Assembly (NCBI GenBank): GCA_965203505.1
Contig: OZ241880.1
Span: 620,001 to 684,000, forward strand
Source of the DNA: Bin127 sp965203505
GTDB lineage: Bacteria > Chloroflexota > Dehalococcoidia > Lucifugimonadales > Lucifugimonadaceae
DNA: 64,000 bases
Direction: 5' to 3'
Each line of letters begins with the position of its first letter. The first letter of the stretch is position 1. Shown piece after piece: positions 24,073 to 33,567 of the stretch. A program made the translations under genes and the position numbers. The notes under the pieces are model-generated. The model was not told the origin of the DNA. It saw only the letters and a program-made list of their open reading frames with translations, and did not search any database.

Positions 24073-25260
24073 TCATCCGTCGAACGTAACTCCGAGCGCC
24101 ATATTGTTGCGATGCACGATCTCGCGTCCGAAATAGTTATCCAAAACGTCGGGCAGCTCAACCGATCTCTTGCCCATCGCCAACCGCGTGTCTGAAGCGG
24201 AGTAGTTGCTCAAACCCCAAGCCACACTCTTTCCAGACACAGACTTCACTCCAATGATATCGCCGCGATCGAAATCGCCCTCTACATCGGTCACGCCAAC
24301 CGGCAATAGGCTATTGCCTTGTTCCGTGAGCGCTCGCACCGCACCATCGTCGATCGTCACCGAGCCCTTCGCCTCAGTGCCCCCAGTGAGCAACCATCGC
24401 TTGCGACTTTCAGACGGCGGTACCAACGAATGGAAGCGCGTCCCGATCTTCTCTCCTGCCAGCAACCGCTCAACCACACGTTCGACATGGCCGTCTGCAA
24501 TGATCATCTCGACACCCGAACGCATCGCAACCTCCGCCGCCTCGAGCTTGCTGCGCATACCGCCGCTGCCGCGATCGTCGATAGGACCACCTGCAGCACC
24601 CCGCATCTCGTCGCTGATCTCGTAAACGTCGCTGATCAACCGAGCGTCCGGGTCCGTATTGGGGTCCGCTGTATGCATACCGTTCATCTCACCCAGAAGC
24701 ACCAAAAGGTCGGCGTCCAGCGCGTTCGCCAACATCGCCGACAGGCGATCGTTGTCGCCATACGTCACTCCCACGATCTCCTCCACAGCGACGACATCGT
24801 TCTCGTTCACAATCGGTACGATACCGGCTTCAAGCAGCATTTCCATAGTGCCCCGAACGTTCAGGTATCCCTCCCGTTGGTTCAACACGCTGCGAGATAG
24901 CAAAGTCTGTGCGACCTCGATACGATACTTGCCGAACAGAGTTTTGTACAACGCGATGACGTCTACCTGCCCAACGGCGGCTGCCGCTTGGCGCGCTGTG
25001 ACGTTACGCCGCCGCAGACGCGACCGGTTCCTAGGGCTAAGATTGACGAGTGTGTCCATTCCCGCTCCAACAGCGCCCGACGACACGATGACGACTTCCA
25101 GACCTGTCCCGTGCGCCACCGCCAACTGATCGACTAACCCGGTAATCGTCTCGACATCCAACGCACCCGAATCACGGGTCACGATGTTGGTCCCCAACTT
25201 GAAAACCGCACGTTTGACCGCGCCTGAATCTTGGTCTCTGGCAGTGGGAACACGCGTCAT
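24073..25260 (-). CDS. proB: Glutamate 5-kinase with PUA domain
   Basis: Phosphorylates glutamate in the first and feedback-inhibited step of proline synthesis. An amino-acid-kinase domain (AVFKLGTNIVTRDSG, IVSSGAVGAGMD, PIVNENDVVAVEE, YGDNDRLSAMLANALDADLL, GSGGMRSKLEAAEVA) is followed by a PUA domain (GSVTIDDGAVRALTEQGNSL, then GDIIGVKSVSG), the bacterial full-length form. The start is placed at ATG 25260, where TATAAT lies exactly 6 nt upstream, implying a leaderless message; the open frame extends 17 codons further but that part crosses the promoter. Next to proA. Divergent from mfd. Confidence 0.96.
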   Translation of the reverse strand: MTRVPTARDQDSGAVKRAVFKLGTNIVTRDSGALDVETITGLVDQLAVAHGTGLEVVIVSSGAVGAGMDTLVNLSPRNRSRLRRRNVTARQAAAAVGQVDVIALYKTLFGKYRIEVAQTLLSRSVLNQREGYLNVRGTMEMLLEAGIVPIVNENDVVAVEEIVGVTYGDNDRLSAMLANALDADLLVLLGEMNGMHTADPNTDPDARLISDVYEISDEMRGAAGGPIDDRGSGGMRSKLEAAEVAMRSGVEMIIADGHVERVVERLLAGEKIGTRFHSLVPPSESRKRWLLTGGTEAKGSVTIDDGAVRALTEQGNSLLPVGVTDVEGDFDRGDIIGVKSVSGKSVAWGLSNYSASDTRLAMGKRSVELPDVLDNYFGREIVHRNNMALGVTFDG

Positions 25261-25266
25261 ATCGTG

Positions 25267-25272
25267 ATTATA
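25267..25272 (-). promoter_or_regulatory. -10 box TATAAT of proB, leaderless layout
   Basis: On the minus strand, TATAAT-CACGAT-ATG: a consensus -10 hexamer 6 nt before the start codon. No good -35 hexamer is seen at 16-18 bp. Confidence 0.5.
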
Positions 25273-25355
25273 AGGTTGCGATGTCACAGCGATATTGCAC
25301 ATGCCATTCAAGCCAAAACCCAGACCTGAACGGTAGAATCAACTCTCAAGTAGAG

Positions 25356-25380
25356 CCCGCAAACGCATTGCGGGTTTTAT
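25356..25380 (+). terminator. Terminator-like hairpin just upstream of mfd
   Basis: CCCGCAA-ACGCA-TTGCGGG forms a 7-bp stem followed by TTTTAT on the plus strand, 19 nt before the mfd ATG. It would stop plus-strand transcription entering mfd or act as a leader attenuator. Confidence 0.5.
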
Positions 25381-25398
25381 CGCGCGTACCAGTTTTAA

Positions 25399-28300
25399 AT
25401 GCCGTCAACTGCACAGCCGTTTTTGGCTTCTCTCACGGATCGATTGATCGAAACCGCAGAGTTCAACACGATCAGGATCGCACTTAACCAAACCAAGGCG
25501 AACGTACCCACCATCTGTCCTGAACCGGCGAATCCGCTCTTGATCGCCGCATTGTGGCGCGCATTGCATGTACCAACGCTAGTCATCACTCCGAATCCCG
25601 ACTCGGCGCAACGTATGGTTGACCAACTGCCCACGTGGTTGGGTACTCCCGATGTCGACGAGGAAGGATCGCCGGTACATCACTTCATTGAATCGGGCGG
25701 GATACCGTTCGAACGATACGAACCAGACCGCGGTACCGGACATCAACGGATCACGACTCTGGACGCACTCCGGAACCACAAACACCTAGACTCTGGGCCA
25801 CCCATAGTTGTTGCCTCCGTCCACGCCGTCGCAGAACGCACGATCGAAGCCAACAACTTCGACGACATAGTTCGCGAACTTCATGTAGGTGACCGTATCG
25901 ATCTGTCGGAAACGATGCGCCATCTCACAAGTTCCGGGTACGAGGTCCAATCCACTGTCGAATTGCCCGGAACTGCATCTCGGCGGGGAGGGATCATCGA
26001 CATATTTCCCGTCGGTACCGTCCATCCCATAAGGATCGAGTTGTTTGACGATGAAATCGAGACCATCAGACTTTTCGACGTCGAATCTCAACGCTCGTTC
26101 AAAGACACCGAAAGTGTACGCATCGTCCCGGCGAGAGAAGAGTTGCCGGCGTTTGTTGATCGACAAGCCATACAAAACGACATCGGCGACCTCAACACCG
26201 ACAACATCGATTTCACCCGATTGTCTGGTCACCGTGTGTCCGATGAGTTGAATCTCGTCGCGGACGGCGTAATCGAGAACGAACTTGCGTTTTACTCGGG
26301 ATTCTTCAACCGCGGCTCACTGTTCGAGTTCATGCCTCCCAGAACTGCCTTGATCGCGTTGAGACCGAGGATGATTTCAGATGCCGCAACAGGCATTGAT
26401 CGTCGATTGGATGAAATCAGGCGCGTAAAGGAACGTCGTGGAGAAGTGCCGATCAACTTCCCGACGCCTCACATGTTGTGGCCGGAAGTCGCTCAAGGCA
26501 TCGAAGCGTTCGGACGACGTTTAGAAATCGACCCTTTCGGCATTGACACCCGCGATCTCGGGACCAAACATCCACTGCCGATCAGCACTCAACTTTCGGG
26601 TCGCAGAACGGAGTTGACCGAGCCGTCGGACGACACCGACGAACCGGTGGAGGTCATGCTCGATGATCCGACACAAGCGCTTAAGAACGCCATTGCGGAG
26701 GGTGCAGACCAGGTCGTCGCGATTTCCAGCCACTCGGTGCGTCTGTATGAACTGGCTCAAGAAGCCGGTATGTCGATCCAGTACGAACGTCAAGGCCGAG
26801 TGACACCTAAATCCGATCACAATATCGCTCCTGTAGTGATCGCCGAAGGCTACGCAACCTCAGGGTTCAGCTTGGATCTTGCCGGAGGCGAAAAGATTCG
26901 AATCCTCACAGATTCCGAGATCTTCGGCATCCGCCGTCAACGCAGACGCGCGCATCGGCGGGCGGTTAGGCGTGGACCGCAACTTGAACAGCTTCAACCC
27001 GGCGTCTACGTGGTTCACGTAGATCACGGCATTGCCAAGTTCTTGGGCACCGAATCCAAGGAACCAGACGGTCGCGAACATTTGGTTCTGCAGTACGCGA
27101 AAAACGACCGCGTATACGTTCCAACCGAACACATCGACCGGATCCAAATCTACCAAGGAGGCGGCGAAACAGCGCCGCGTCTTTCGAGGTTGGGTACTCA
27201 AGAGTGGCGCTCAGCTAGGCGACGTGCGAAACGTGCGACCGAGATGGTGGCGAACGAACTGCTCAGCATTTACGCCGCAAGAATGTTGGCGAAAGGTATA
27301 CAGACAGAGCCGGACACGCCTTGGCAACAGGTGCTCGAAGCTAGCTTCCCGTTTGAGGAGACACCAGATCAAATCACAGCTCTCCAATCCGTAAAAACCG
27401 ACATGGAGAGCGAAAAATCGATGGATCGCATCATCTGTGGTGATGTCGGTTTTGGCAAAACGGAGATCGCACTTAGGTCGGCGTTCAAAGCGGTCCAGAA
27501 CGGTCGGCAAGCCGCAGTCCTGGTTCCGACTACGCTGCTCGCACAGCAGCATTACGACACGTTCAAACAGCGCCTTGCCCCGTTTCCGATCAGCGTCGAG
27601 GTCATCTCTAGGTTTCGATCTAGAGACGAACAGCAAGACATCTTGCAAAGATTGGCCAGCGGCAAGATCGACATCATCATCGGCACTCACCGGCTCATTC
27701 AGCGCGATGTTGCGTTCAATGACCTCGGTTTGGTCGTGATAGACGAAGAGCAGAAGTTCGGAGTCAGGCACAAGGAGCACATGAAGCGGCTCAGGGCCGC
27801 CGTAGATGTCCTGACTTTGTCGGCGACCCCGATCCCGCGCACGCTTTATATGTCAATTGCCGGAATCCGTGACATGAGCAACATGGAGACGGCGCCTGAA
27901 GAGCGTTTACCGGTACGCACCTTCGTATCAGAGTCGAGCGACGACCTGATACGGGAAGCCATTCTGCGGGAACTCGATCGCGGAGGCCAAACCTTCTTTC
28001 TCCATAACCGCGTCAAGGGCATCGAAAGAGTTAGCCGTCGTCTCCGAGAGCTCGTCCCAGAAGCCGCGTTCACGATCGGGCATGGACAGATGCCGGAGGG
28101 CCAACTCGAAGACGTCGTCACCTCTTTCGAACGCGGCGAATACGATGTCCTCGTCTGCACCACGATCATCGAAGCTGGCATCGACATGCCAAACGTCAAC
28201 ACGTTGATCGTTGACGATGCAGACCGATTCGGATTAGCCCAGCTCCACCACATTCGGGGGCGTGTCGGGCGCGGCGCGAAGCAAGGATTCGCTTACCTCC

Positions 28301-29133
28301 TCGTCCAACCCAACAAATCGCTCACCGAGGAAGCCGACGCCCGATTAAACACCATTCTGGCGGCCACCGAACTCGGTTCCGGATTCAAGATCGCCATGCG
28401 CGACCTCGAGATACGAGGAATGGGTAACGTCATCGGTGCCGAGCAGAGCGGCCACGTTGCTGCTATCGGCCTGCACCTCTACACTCAACTCCTGTCACAA
28501 TCGGTGGAAGAACTGAAGAAGCGCATGGAGCAGTCGCCCGATGGCGACGTCGATCGGATTGCAGCCGCACTCAGGAATGGCAGCGCCGATCCCGGCAATG
28601 GCGAACAGAAAAACGGTCATCCAATCAAACGAAACGGTCAAGCGGAGGAAGATTGGCGACCGCCGAGCATGATCCGCGCCGAGGTTAAACTCGGCATCGA
28701 TGACAACGTTCCACCAGAGTACATTGAAGATTTAGCGCAGCGATTATCGCTACATCAGCGATTATCGTGGTCGAACTCGGTAGACGAAATCCAAGAGCTG
28801 CGAGCAGAGCTTAGAGACCGATACGGACCGATTCCCGACGGCGTGGAAGCGATGCTCGAAACTGCTCGGCTTCGTCTGCTGGCTGAACAAGCCGATGTCG
28901 CATCACTGCGCGCTAACGAAAATCGCGCCCGGATCCTACTCAACGCACCCGTCGGCGGCGCTAAATCTCAACTCCAACGATTGCTCGGCCCGAACGCTCG
29001 CGTCGGCAACACGCAAATCGTCATTCAACTCGACAAAGGCCTCGACCCCGCCGAATACATCGAAGAAATCGCCGCCGTCCTAGAAACCATCTGCAACTTC
29101 AAGCAACGCGTGATGGCGTTGCTTAACGCCTGA
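25399..29133 (+). CDS. mfd: Transcription-repair coupling factor Mfd
   Basis: DNA translocase that removes RNA polymerase stalled at lesions and recruits UvrA. The 1244-residue protein has the full domain series: UvrB-like N-terminal module (PGTASRRGGIIDIFPVG near 195), RNA-polymerase-interaction domain (PGVYVVHVDHGIAKFLG near 533), helicase motor with Walker A GDVGFGKTE at 681-689, DEEQ box at 782-785, LSATPIPRTL and the QLHHIRGRVGR motif VI, and the UvrA-masking C-terminal domain. Length is normal. The ATG at 25399 has no Shine-Dalgarno. The C-terminal domain was partly copied to 22085-22182, and an IS remnant lies 8 bp after the stop. Confidence 0.98.
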   Translation: MPSTAQPFLASLTDRLIETAEFNTIRIALNQTKANVPTICPEPANPLLIAALWRALHVPTLVITPNPDSAQRMVDQLPTWLGTPDVDEEGSPVHHFIESGGIPFERYEPDRGTGHQRITTLDALRNHKHLDSGPPIVVASVHAVAERTIEANNFDDIVRELHVGDRIDLSETMRHLTSSGYEVQSTVELPGTASRRGGIIDIFPVGTVHPIRIELFDDEIETIRLFDVESQRSFKDTESVRIVPAREELPAFVDRQAIQNDIGDLNTDNIDFTRLSGHRVSDELNLVADGVIENELAFYSGFFNRGSLFEFMPPRTALIALRPRMISDAATGIDRRLDEIRRVKERRGEVPINFPTPHMLWPEVAQGIEAFGRRLEIDPFGIDTRDLGTKHPLPISTQLSGRRTELTEPSDDTDEPVEVMLDDPTQALKNAIAEGADQVVAISSHSVRLYELAQEAGMSIQYERQGRVTPKSDHNIAPVVIAEGYATSGFSLDLAGGEKIRILTDSEIFGIRRQRRRAHRRAVRRGPQLEQLQPGVYVVHVDHGIAKFLGTESKEPDGREHLVLQYAKNDRVYVPTEHIDRIQIYQGGGETAPRLSRLGTQEWRSARRRAKRATEMVANELLSIYAARMLAKGIQTEPDTPWQQVLEASFPFEETPDQITALQSVKTDMESEKSMDRIICGDVGFGKTEIALRSAFKAVQNGRQAAVLVPTTLLAQQHYDTFKQRLAPFPISVEVISRFRSRDEQQDILQRLASGKIDIIIGTHRLIQRDVAFNDLGLVVIDEEQKFGVRHKEHMKRLRAAVDVLTLSATPIPRTLYMSIAGIRDMSNMETAPEERLPVRTFVSESSDDLIREAILRELDRGGQTFFLHNRVKGIERVSRRLRELVPEAAFTIGHGQMPEGQLEDVVTSFERGEYDVLVCTTIIEAGIDMPNVNTLIVDDADRFGLAQLHHIRGRVGRGAKQGFAYLLVQPNKSLTEEADARLNTILAATELGSGFKIAMRDLEIRGMGNVIGAEQSGHVAAIGLHLYTQLLSQSVEELKKRMEQSPDGDVDRIAAALRNGSADPGNGEQKNGHPIKRNGQAEEDWRPPSMIRAEVKLGIDDNVPPEYIEDLAQRLSLHQRLSWSNSVDEIQELRAELRDRYGPIPDGVEAMLETARLRLLAEQADVASLRANENRARILLNAPVGGAKSQLQRLLGPNARVGNTQIVIQLDKGLDPAEYIEEIAAVLETICNFKQRVMALLNA

Positions 29134-29140
29134 ACCTCAA

Positions 29141-29783
29141 TCATTCCGGCGAAAGAGATGTTTGCACAACTTCGCTGCTAGTGATTCAGTGTTTGGTGCT
29201 TCATCGTTTCGGGCGGTCCGGCATGCATCGAGAGACTGGTCTGAGGACGTTCGCGGACGAGGTCGTCGACGACGATCTTGTCCGCAACGAGCGTCTGGGC
29301 AACGATCTCTCGTGGCGACGGTTCACGGATCTGGGTCTGCGTGACGGCACGCCAGACCATTCGACGATCAGCCGCTTCCGCAGCCTGATGGTGGAGAGGG
29401 ATCTGACGCCGGCGCACGTGAACGACACGCTGACGTGCGACGAGCTGATCCAGGGGGACGAGGAGGTGCTGTACGCCGACGCGGCGTACTAGACCGTGAA
29501 GCGCGCTGAGCTGCTGGAGGAGATGGGGATCGGAAACGCGGTGATGCACCGGGTTAACAAGCATCGTCCGCTGTCGCCGGAGCGGCTTGCGAGGAACCCG
29601 GAGATATCGAAGAAGCGGATGCCGGCGAAGGGCGTGTTCGGATACTTGAAGCGGACGCTGGGAGACGCACACGAAACCGCGCCCGGCCCGCCCGAAATGG
29701 TCGGAACCGGCGCACCAACGACCTATCCGCATCCAGCCCCCGCAAGCCCAAAGGTTGGGCAAACATCCCCTTCGCAGGAATGA
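29141..29783 (+). mobile_element. Decayed IS5-type insertion element with 30-bp terminal repeats
   Basis: Inverted ends 29141-29170 and 29754-29783 match at 26 of 30 positions (TCATTCCNGCGAANGNGATG, then TTTGCNCAAC). Inside are parts of an IS5-family transposase in one frame: LSWRRFTDLGLRDGTPDHSTISRFR, then GDEEVLYADAAY, an in-frame TAG at 29490-29492, then KRAELLEEMGIG, HRVNKHRPL and KGVFGYLKRTLG. Compared with intact transposases, the start, roughly 70-80 central residues including catalytic Asp regions, and part of the end are missing, so it cannot move by itself. It separates mfd and leuS, which converge on it. Confidence 0.85.
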
Positions 29784-29798
29784 CGTGAGGGTGCCGGA

Positions 29799-32318
29799 TC
29801 AACCGACTACGATGTTGAAGAGTCGCCCCGGTACGTAGATCTCGCGGCGGATCTGTTTTCCTTGTGTGTGGCGGAGAGCGCCGAGCGATGCTTGTGCCGC
29901 ACTCGCGATCTCTTTTTCACCCGCGTCAGAAGGGACCGTGATCGTGTCGCGGACGCGCCCGTTGACTTGGACCACGATTCGCACGGTGTCGACGGTTAGC
30001 TTCGTTTCGTCCCACTCGGGAAGCAGCTGGTTGTGTATGGAGAACTCCCAACCGTTGCGCAGCCACAGTTCCTCAGCAATGTGAGGCGCAAGAGGCGCCA
30101 AGTGCAATAGCAATCGTCGAACGCAGGAACGCCACAGACCCGCTGAAACACCGCCTTTGTCCCAGGCGTCGTTCATCTGGTTCACATAAGTCATCAACGC
30201 TGCAATAGCGGTGTTGTACTTGTATGCCTCCATGTCTTCGATGACACGTTTTGATGCGTTGTGCGACGCGACATCCAACTCACGCTCGATACTCGTATCG
30301 CCGCCTGTGAGTTCGTCCGCGTCTCGGTTGCAGATGTCCCAGATGCGATGCATCCAGCGCCGGATGCCGTTGATGCCGGAGTCCGTCCAGATTCCGCCTT
30401 TGTCCCACGGTCCGAGGAACATCAGATAGCACCGCAAAGTGTCAGCGCCATATTTGCGTACCAACGGGTCTGGTGTGACCGGGTTGGAGCGTTTGGAGAT
30501 TCTGCCCTCTTCGGTCGTCATCGTGCCGTGACTGAATAGATGCACGTACGGTTCCGAAAAGTCGAGGAGGCCGATGTCCCGGAGGGCGCGATTGAAAAAA
30601 CGGGCGTACAGCAGGTGCATTACCGCGTGTTCCATGCCGCCGGTGTACTGGTCGACCGGTGCCCATGCGCCCGCAAGTTCGTGATCGAATGGATTTTCCA
30701 GATCTTCCGGGCTCAAGTAGCGCATGTGGTACCAAGATGAATCCATGAAAGTGTCCATCGTGTCGGTTTCGCGCTTACCCATCTCATCGCAATTCGGGCA
30801 AGGGGCGTTGAGGAACTCTTGATGTTCCACCAGAGGCGAACGACCCGACGGTTTGAACTCAGCATCGGAAGGGAGTTCGACCGGCAAGTCTTCATACGGG
30901 ACCGGGACGGCGCCGCAATGGTCGCAGTAGATTACCGGAATCGGGGTGCCCCAGTAGCGTTGGCGCGAGATCAACCAGTCTCTAAGGTGATACGTGACGA
31001 CGCGTTCGCCCCAGTTTCGCTGCTCGATTTTGTCGGCGATCGCCTCCTTGCCGGCTTCACTCGGCAGTCCGTTGAATTCGCCTGAATTCACTTGGGTGCC
31101 CGGAGCGATGTATGCGGCTTCGAGTTCTCGCCCGTCCCATCCTTCCGGTGCGACAACAACGCGAATCGGGAGGTCGTATTTTTTCGCAAAGTCGAAGTCG
31201 CGTTCGTCGTGCGCTGGAACGCCCATTACCGCACCGGTTCCATAGGTGGCGAGTACGTAGTCGCCCACGAGTATCGGAACTCTTTCGCCGTTGAGAGGAT
31301 TGACACAATATGAACCGGTCGGCACGCCGGTCTTTTCGCGCACAGCGGAAGTGCGTTCTATTTCGGTTTCACGTGACGCAGCAGCAACGTAACCGTCGAC
31401 GACCGAGTTGTGATCTGGTTGGGTCAGTTCGGCAACCAGCGGGTGTTCGGGGGCGAGCACCACGAATGTCACACCGAAGATGGTATCGATACGCGTAGTG
31501 AACGTGGGTATCGACTTAGTCGGCAATTCGTACTCGGAGATATCGAACTCGATGGTCACGCCTTCCGAACGACCGATCCAATTTTCTTGGCTTACGATCA
31601 CTTTTTCCGGCCAATCGATGCCCGACATGTCCAGCAACTCGTCGGCATATTTGGTGATGGCGAAGTACCACTGAGGCATATTCCGTTTGACTACAACCGC
31701 ATCGCAACGCTCGCACTTACCATCTTTGACCTGTTCATTCGCCAGCGTGGTCTGGTCGGCTGGACACCAGTTGACGGTGCCGTCGGAGCGGTACGCGAGA
31801 CCATTTTCTAAAAACTTCAGAAAGAAGTACTGGTTCCACTTGTAGTACTCGGGGTCGCAGGTGATTATCTGTCGGGTCCAGTCGTACGAATTGCCCATCA
31901 GTTGGAACTGATTGCGCATGTTGGAGATGTTGCCGTAAGTCCAAAGTTTCGGATGGACGTTGCCGCGGATCGCGGCGTTCTCGGCGGGGAGGCCGAAGGC
32001 GTCGAAGCCTTGAGGGTGTAAGACGTTGTAGCCTTGCATCCTCCTGAATCGTGCGGCAGCGTCGCCACCGCTGAAGGCGAACCAGTGTCCGATATGCAGA
32101 TCCCCGGATGGGTACGGGAACATCGATTGGATGAACCACTTCGGGCGGCTCGTGTCATCCGGATCCCACCTATAGATCTCGCCGCGGTCCCAAAGTTCGC
32201 GAATTCTGGGTTCGATTTCGTTATGATCGTACCGAATGTTTTTCGAGCCGAGTCGTTCGCCGACTGGTTGGGTGTGATCTGTCAGCATTTCGGGTGGCAT
32301 TTCGGGCGCGAAGGCCAT
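29799..32318 (-). CDS. leuS: Leucyl-tRNA synthetase
   Basis: Charges tRNA-Leu. The 839-residue class I synthetase has FPYPSGDLHIGHW (HIGH at 75-78), NVLHPQGFDAFGLPAENAAI, zinc-module cysteines in CPADQTTL and CERCDAVV, a CP1 editing domain with TFTTRIDTIFGVTFVVLAPEHPL and GTGAVMGVPAHDERDFDFA, WYHMRYLSPED, and a signature loop GRISKRSNPV near 604 standing in for KMSKS; the first Met-Ser pair is replaced but the second Lys is kept. The C-terminal domain ends in a VNGRVRDTITVPS strand. The start is ATG 32318, with GGAGA about 10 nt upstream. Bordered downstream by the IS remnant. Confidence 0.97.
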   Translation of the reverse strand: MAFAPEMPPEMLTDHTQPVGERLGSKNIRYDHNEIEPRIRELWDRGEIYRWDPDDTSRPKWFIQSMFPYPSGDLHIGHWFAFSGGDAAARFRRMQGYNVLHPQGFDAFGLPAENAAIRGNVHPKLWTYGNISNMRNQFQLMGNSYDWTRQIITCDPEYYKWNQYFFLKFLENGLAYRSDGTVNWCPADQTTLANEQVKDGKCERCDAVVVKRNMPQWYFAITKYADELLDMSGIDWPEKVIVSQENWIGRSEGVTIEFDISEYELPTKSIPTFTTRIDTIFGVTFVVLAPEHPLVAELTQPDHNSVVDGYVAAASRETEIERTSAVREKTGVPTGSYCVNPLNGERVPILVGDYVLATYGTGAVMGVPAHDERDFDFAKKYDLPIRVVVAPEGWDGRELEAAYIAPGTQVNSGEFNGLPSEAGKEAIADKIEQRNWGERVVTYHLRDWLISRQRYWGTPIPVIYCDHCGAVPVPYEDLPVELPSDAEFKPSGRSPLVEHQEFLNAPCPNCDEMGKRETDTMDTFMDSSWYHMRYLSPEDLENPFDHELAGAWAPVDQYTGGMEHAVMHLLYARFFNRALRDIGLLDFSEPYVHLFSHGTMTTEEGRISKRSNPVTPDPLVRKYGADTLRCYLMFLGPWDKGGIWTDSGINGIRRWMHRIWDICNRDADELTGGDTSIERELDVASHNASKRVIEDMEAYKYNTAIAALMTYVNQMNDAWDKGGVSAGLWRSCVRRLLLHLAPLAPHIAEELWLRNGWEFSIHNQLLPEWDETKLTVDTVRIVVQVNGRVRDTITVPSDAGEKEIASAAQASLGALRHTQGKQIRREIYVPGRLFNIVVG

Positions 32319-32498
32319 CGACGGGTCTCCGTTCTGTGCGATTGGAGTGTCAATCTTGAAAAGTACGATTATCCGAAATTTTAATGCAATGCATTAACTG
32401 GCCAGCTTACGCAAACCCAAGCCTGCGCTCTCTACGGTTGTCGAACGTGGGCTTCGACGTGGCCTCTGGAAAAATCGGTGCAATTTTTGAAAAAACGC

Positions 32499-32529
32499 TT
32501 GACAGATTGAAACAGATGTGCAATATAAT
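32499..32529 (+). promoter_or_regulatory. Sigma-70-type promoter of lexA
   Basis: TTGACA at 32499-32504 and TATAAT at 32524-32529 are both perfect hexamers but 19 bp apart, wider than the ideal 17. The transcript would carry a leader of about 40 nt with GGAGGG 12 nt before the lexA ATG. Confidence 0.6.
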
Positions 32530-32577
32530 ACAATAGTGCGAATAAACAAACCTTGAAATTGGAGGGTAGCTTAAGAC

Positions 32578-33198
32578 ATGCCGAAACCAAGAGCCAAAAC
32601 TCGAGAGGTGCGAAGGCGCATCTGGGAATTCATCCGCGATTACCGCCGGGAGAACCTTTACGGTCCCAACCTGCGCGAAATCGCTGAAGCGGTGGGCATC
32701 AGTTCCGCTTCCAACGTGAACTACCATGTGAAACCGATGATTGAACAGGGGCTGCTATCAGGCAATAGCAACGCTCGTTCCTTGAATGTCAATTCCGGGA
32801 TTCCAATTGTCGGAACCGTAGCCGCGGGCACCAACGTGGTCATGCCCGAAGCTGTCGAATGGGATCAGGTGAGCGAATTCGATACCATCGATTTTCCCGA
32901 TTGGTTGGTTGGCGACGTTAGCGATCCGTTCGCCCTGCAAGTAACGGGCGACTCGATGATCGATGCTGGCATCATCGAAGATGACATCATCATCATGGAG
33001 AAGACCAATCGAGCCCGTCGAGGCGACATGGTGATCGCGCACGTCAAGAGCCGCGAGGAGCACACCGTTAAGCGTTACTATCCTAACGGGCCTTCCGTGA
33101 CGTTGCAGCCCGAGAACCGCGACTACGAACCGATGATCGAGGATGCGGGCGACATCAGCATCGAAGGCAAGGTGATCGGCGTCGTAAGGCGATACTGA
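32578..33198 (+). CDS. lexA: LexA repressor
   Basis: SOS-response repressor that cleaves itself when bound to RecA filaments. The 206-residue protein has a winged helix-turn-helix (RRRIWEFIRDYRRENLYGPN, then REIAEAVGISSASNVNYHV), the Ala83-Gly84 cleavage site in GTVAAGTNV, and the Ser-Lys dyad: S126 in VTGDSMIDAGI and K165 in HTVKRYYPNG. ATG 32578 is preceded by GGAGGG. I could not identify a LexA box in its own promoter by the known Gram-positive or Gram-negative consensus, as expected if the lineage uses another operator. Confidence 0.95.
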   Translation: MPKPRAKTREVRRRIWEFIRDYRRENLYGPNLREIAEAVGISSASNVNYHVKPMIEQGLLSGNSNARSLNVNSGIPIVGTVAAGTNVVMPEAVEWDQVSEFDTIDFPDWLVGDVSDPFALQVTGDSMIDAGIIEDDIIIMEKTNRARRGDMVIAHVKSREEHTVKRYYPNGPSVTLQPENRDYEPMIEDAGDISIEGKVIGVVRRY

Positions 33199-33360
33199 AG
33201 TCAACTGAAAGCACGACTTCGCCGTTCGCCGCGGCGCCTGTCGCCCGGATGATGGTTGATCTTCCACGAATTCGGGCTTCGTTTAGAATTTGGTTTGATG
33301 CTCCGGCATCGATCGCAACCGAATAATCTGAAGCCGTTTCGGCGTAAGGTCTAACACGAC

Positions 33361-33567
33361 ATGTTTGGTAGAGGCATCGGCCCGTTAGAGATATTCCTCA
33401 TCGTTGTGGTGGTCCTGATCGTTTTCGGAGCGGGAAGGTTACCTGAAGTCGGTCGTGGGATCGGGACTGCGATTAAGGAGTTCCGCGGAACGATCGGCAA
33501 TAAGAACGATTCGGAAACTGCCAACCCCGAAGAATCCGAAACTAAGGACGACGAAAAATCGGCTTAG
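33361..33567 (+). CDS. tatA: Sec-independent translocase protein TatA
   Basis: Pore-forming subunit of the twin-arginine pathway for folded proteins. The 68-residue protein has the N-terminal membrane helix GPLEIFLIVVVVLIVFGAGRLPE with the hinge, the amphipathic helix VGRGIGTAIKEFRG and a charged tail rich in Glu and Lys. Length and motifs are standard. It converges with tatC, the two stops overlapping by 4 bp, an unusual arrangement for partner genes. Confidence 0.93.
   Translation: MFGRGIGPLEIFLIVVVVLIVFGAGRLPEVGRGIGTAIKEFRGTIGNKNDSETANPEESETKDDEKSA

Noticed and set aside
33284..33354. TAGAAT followed by an 18-codon frame as a tatA leader peptide
   Set aside because: The spacing does not fit the leaderless layout and the peptide is not recognisable as a regulatory leader.
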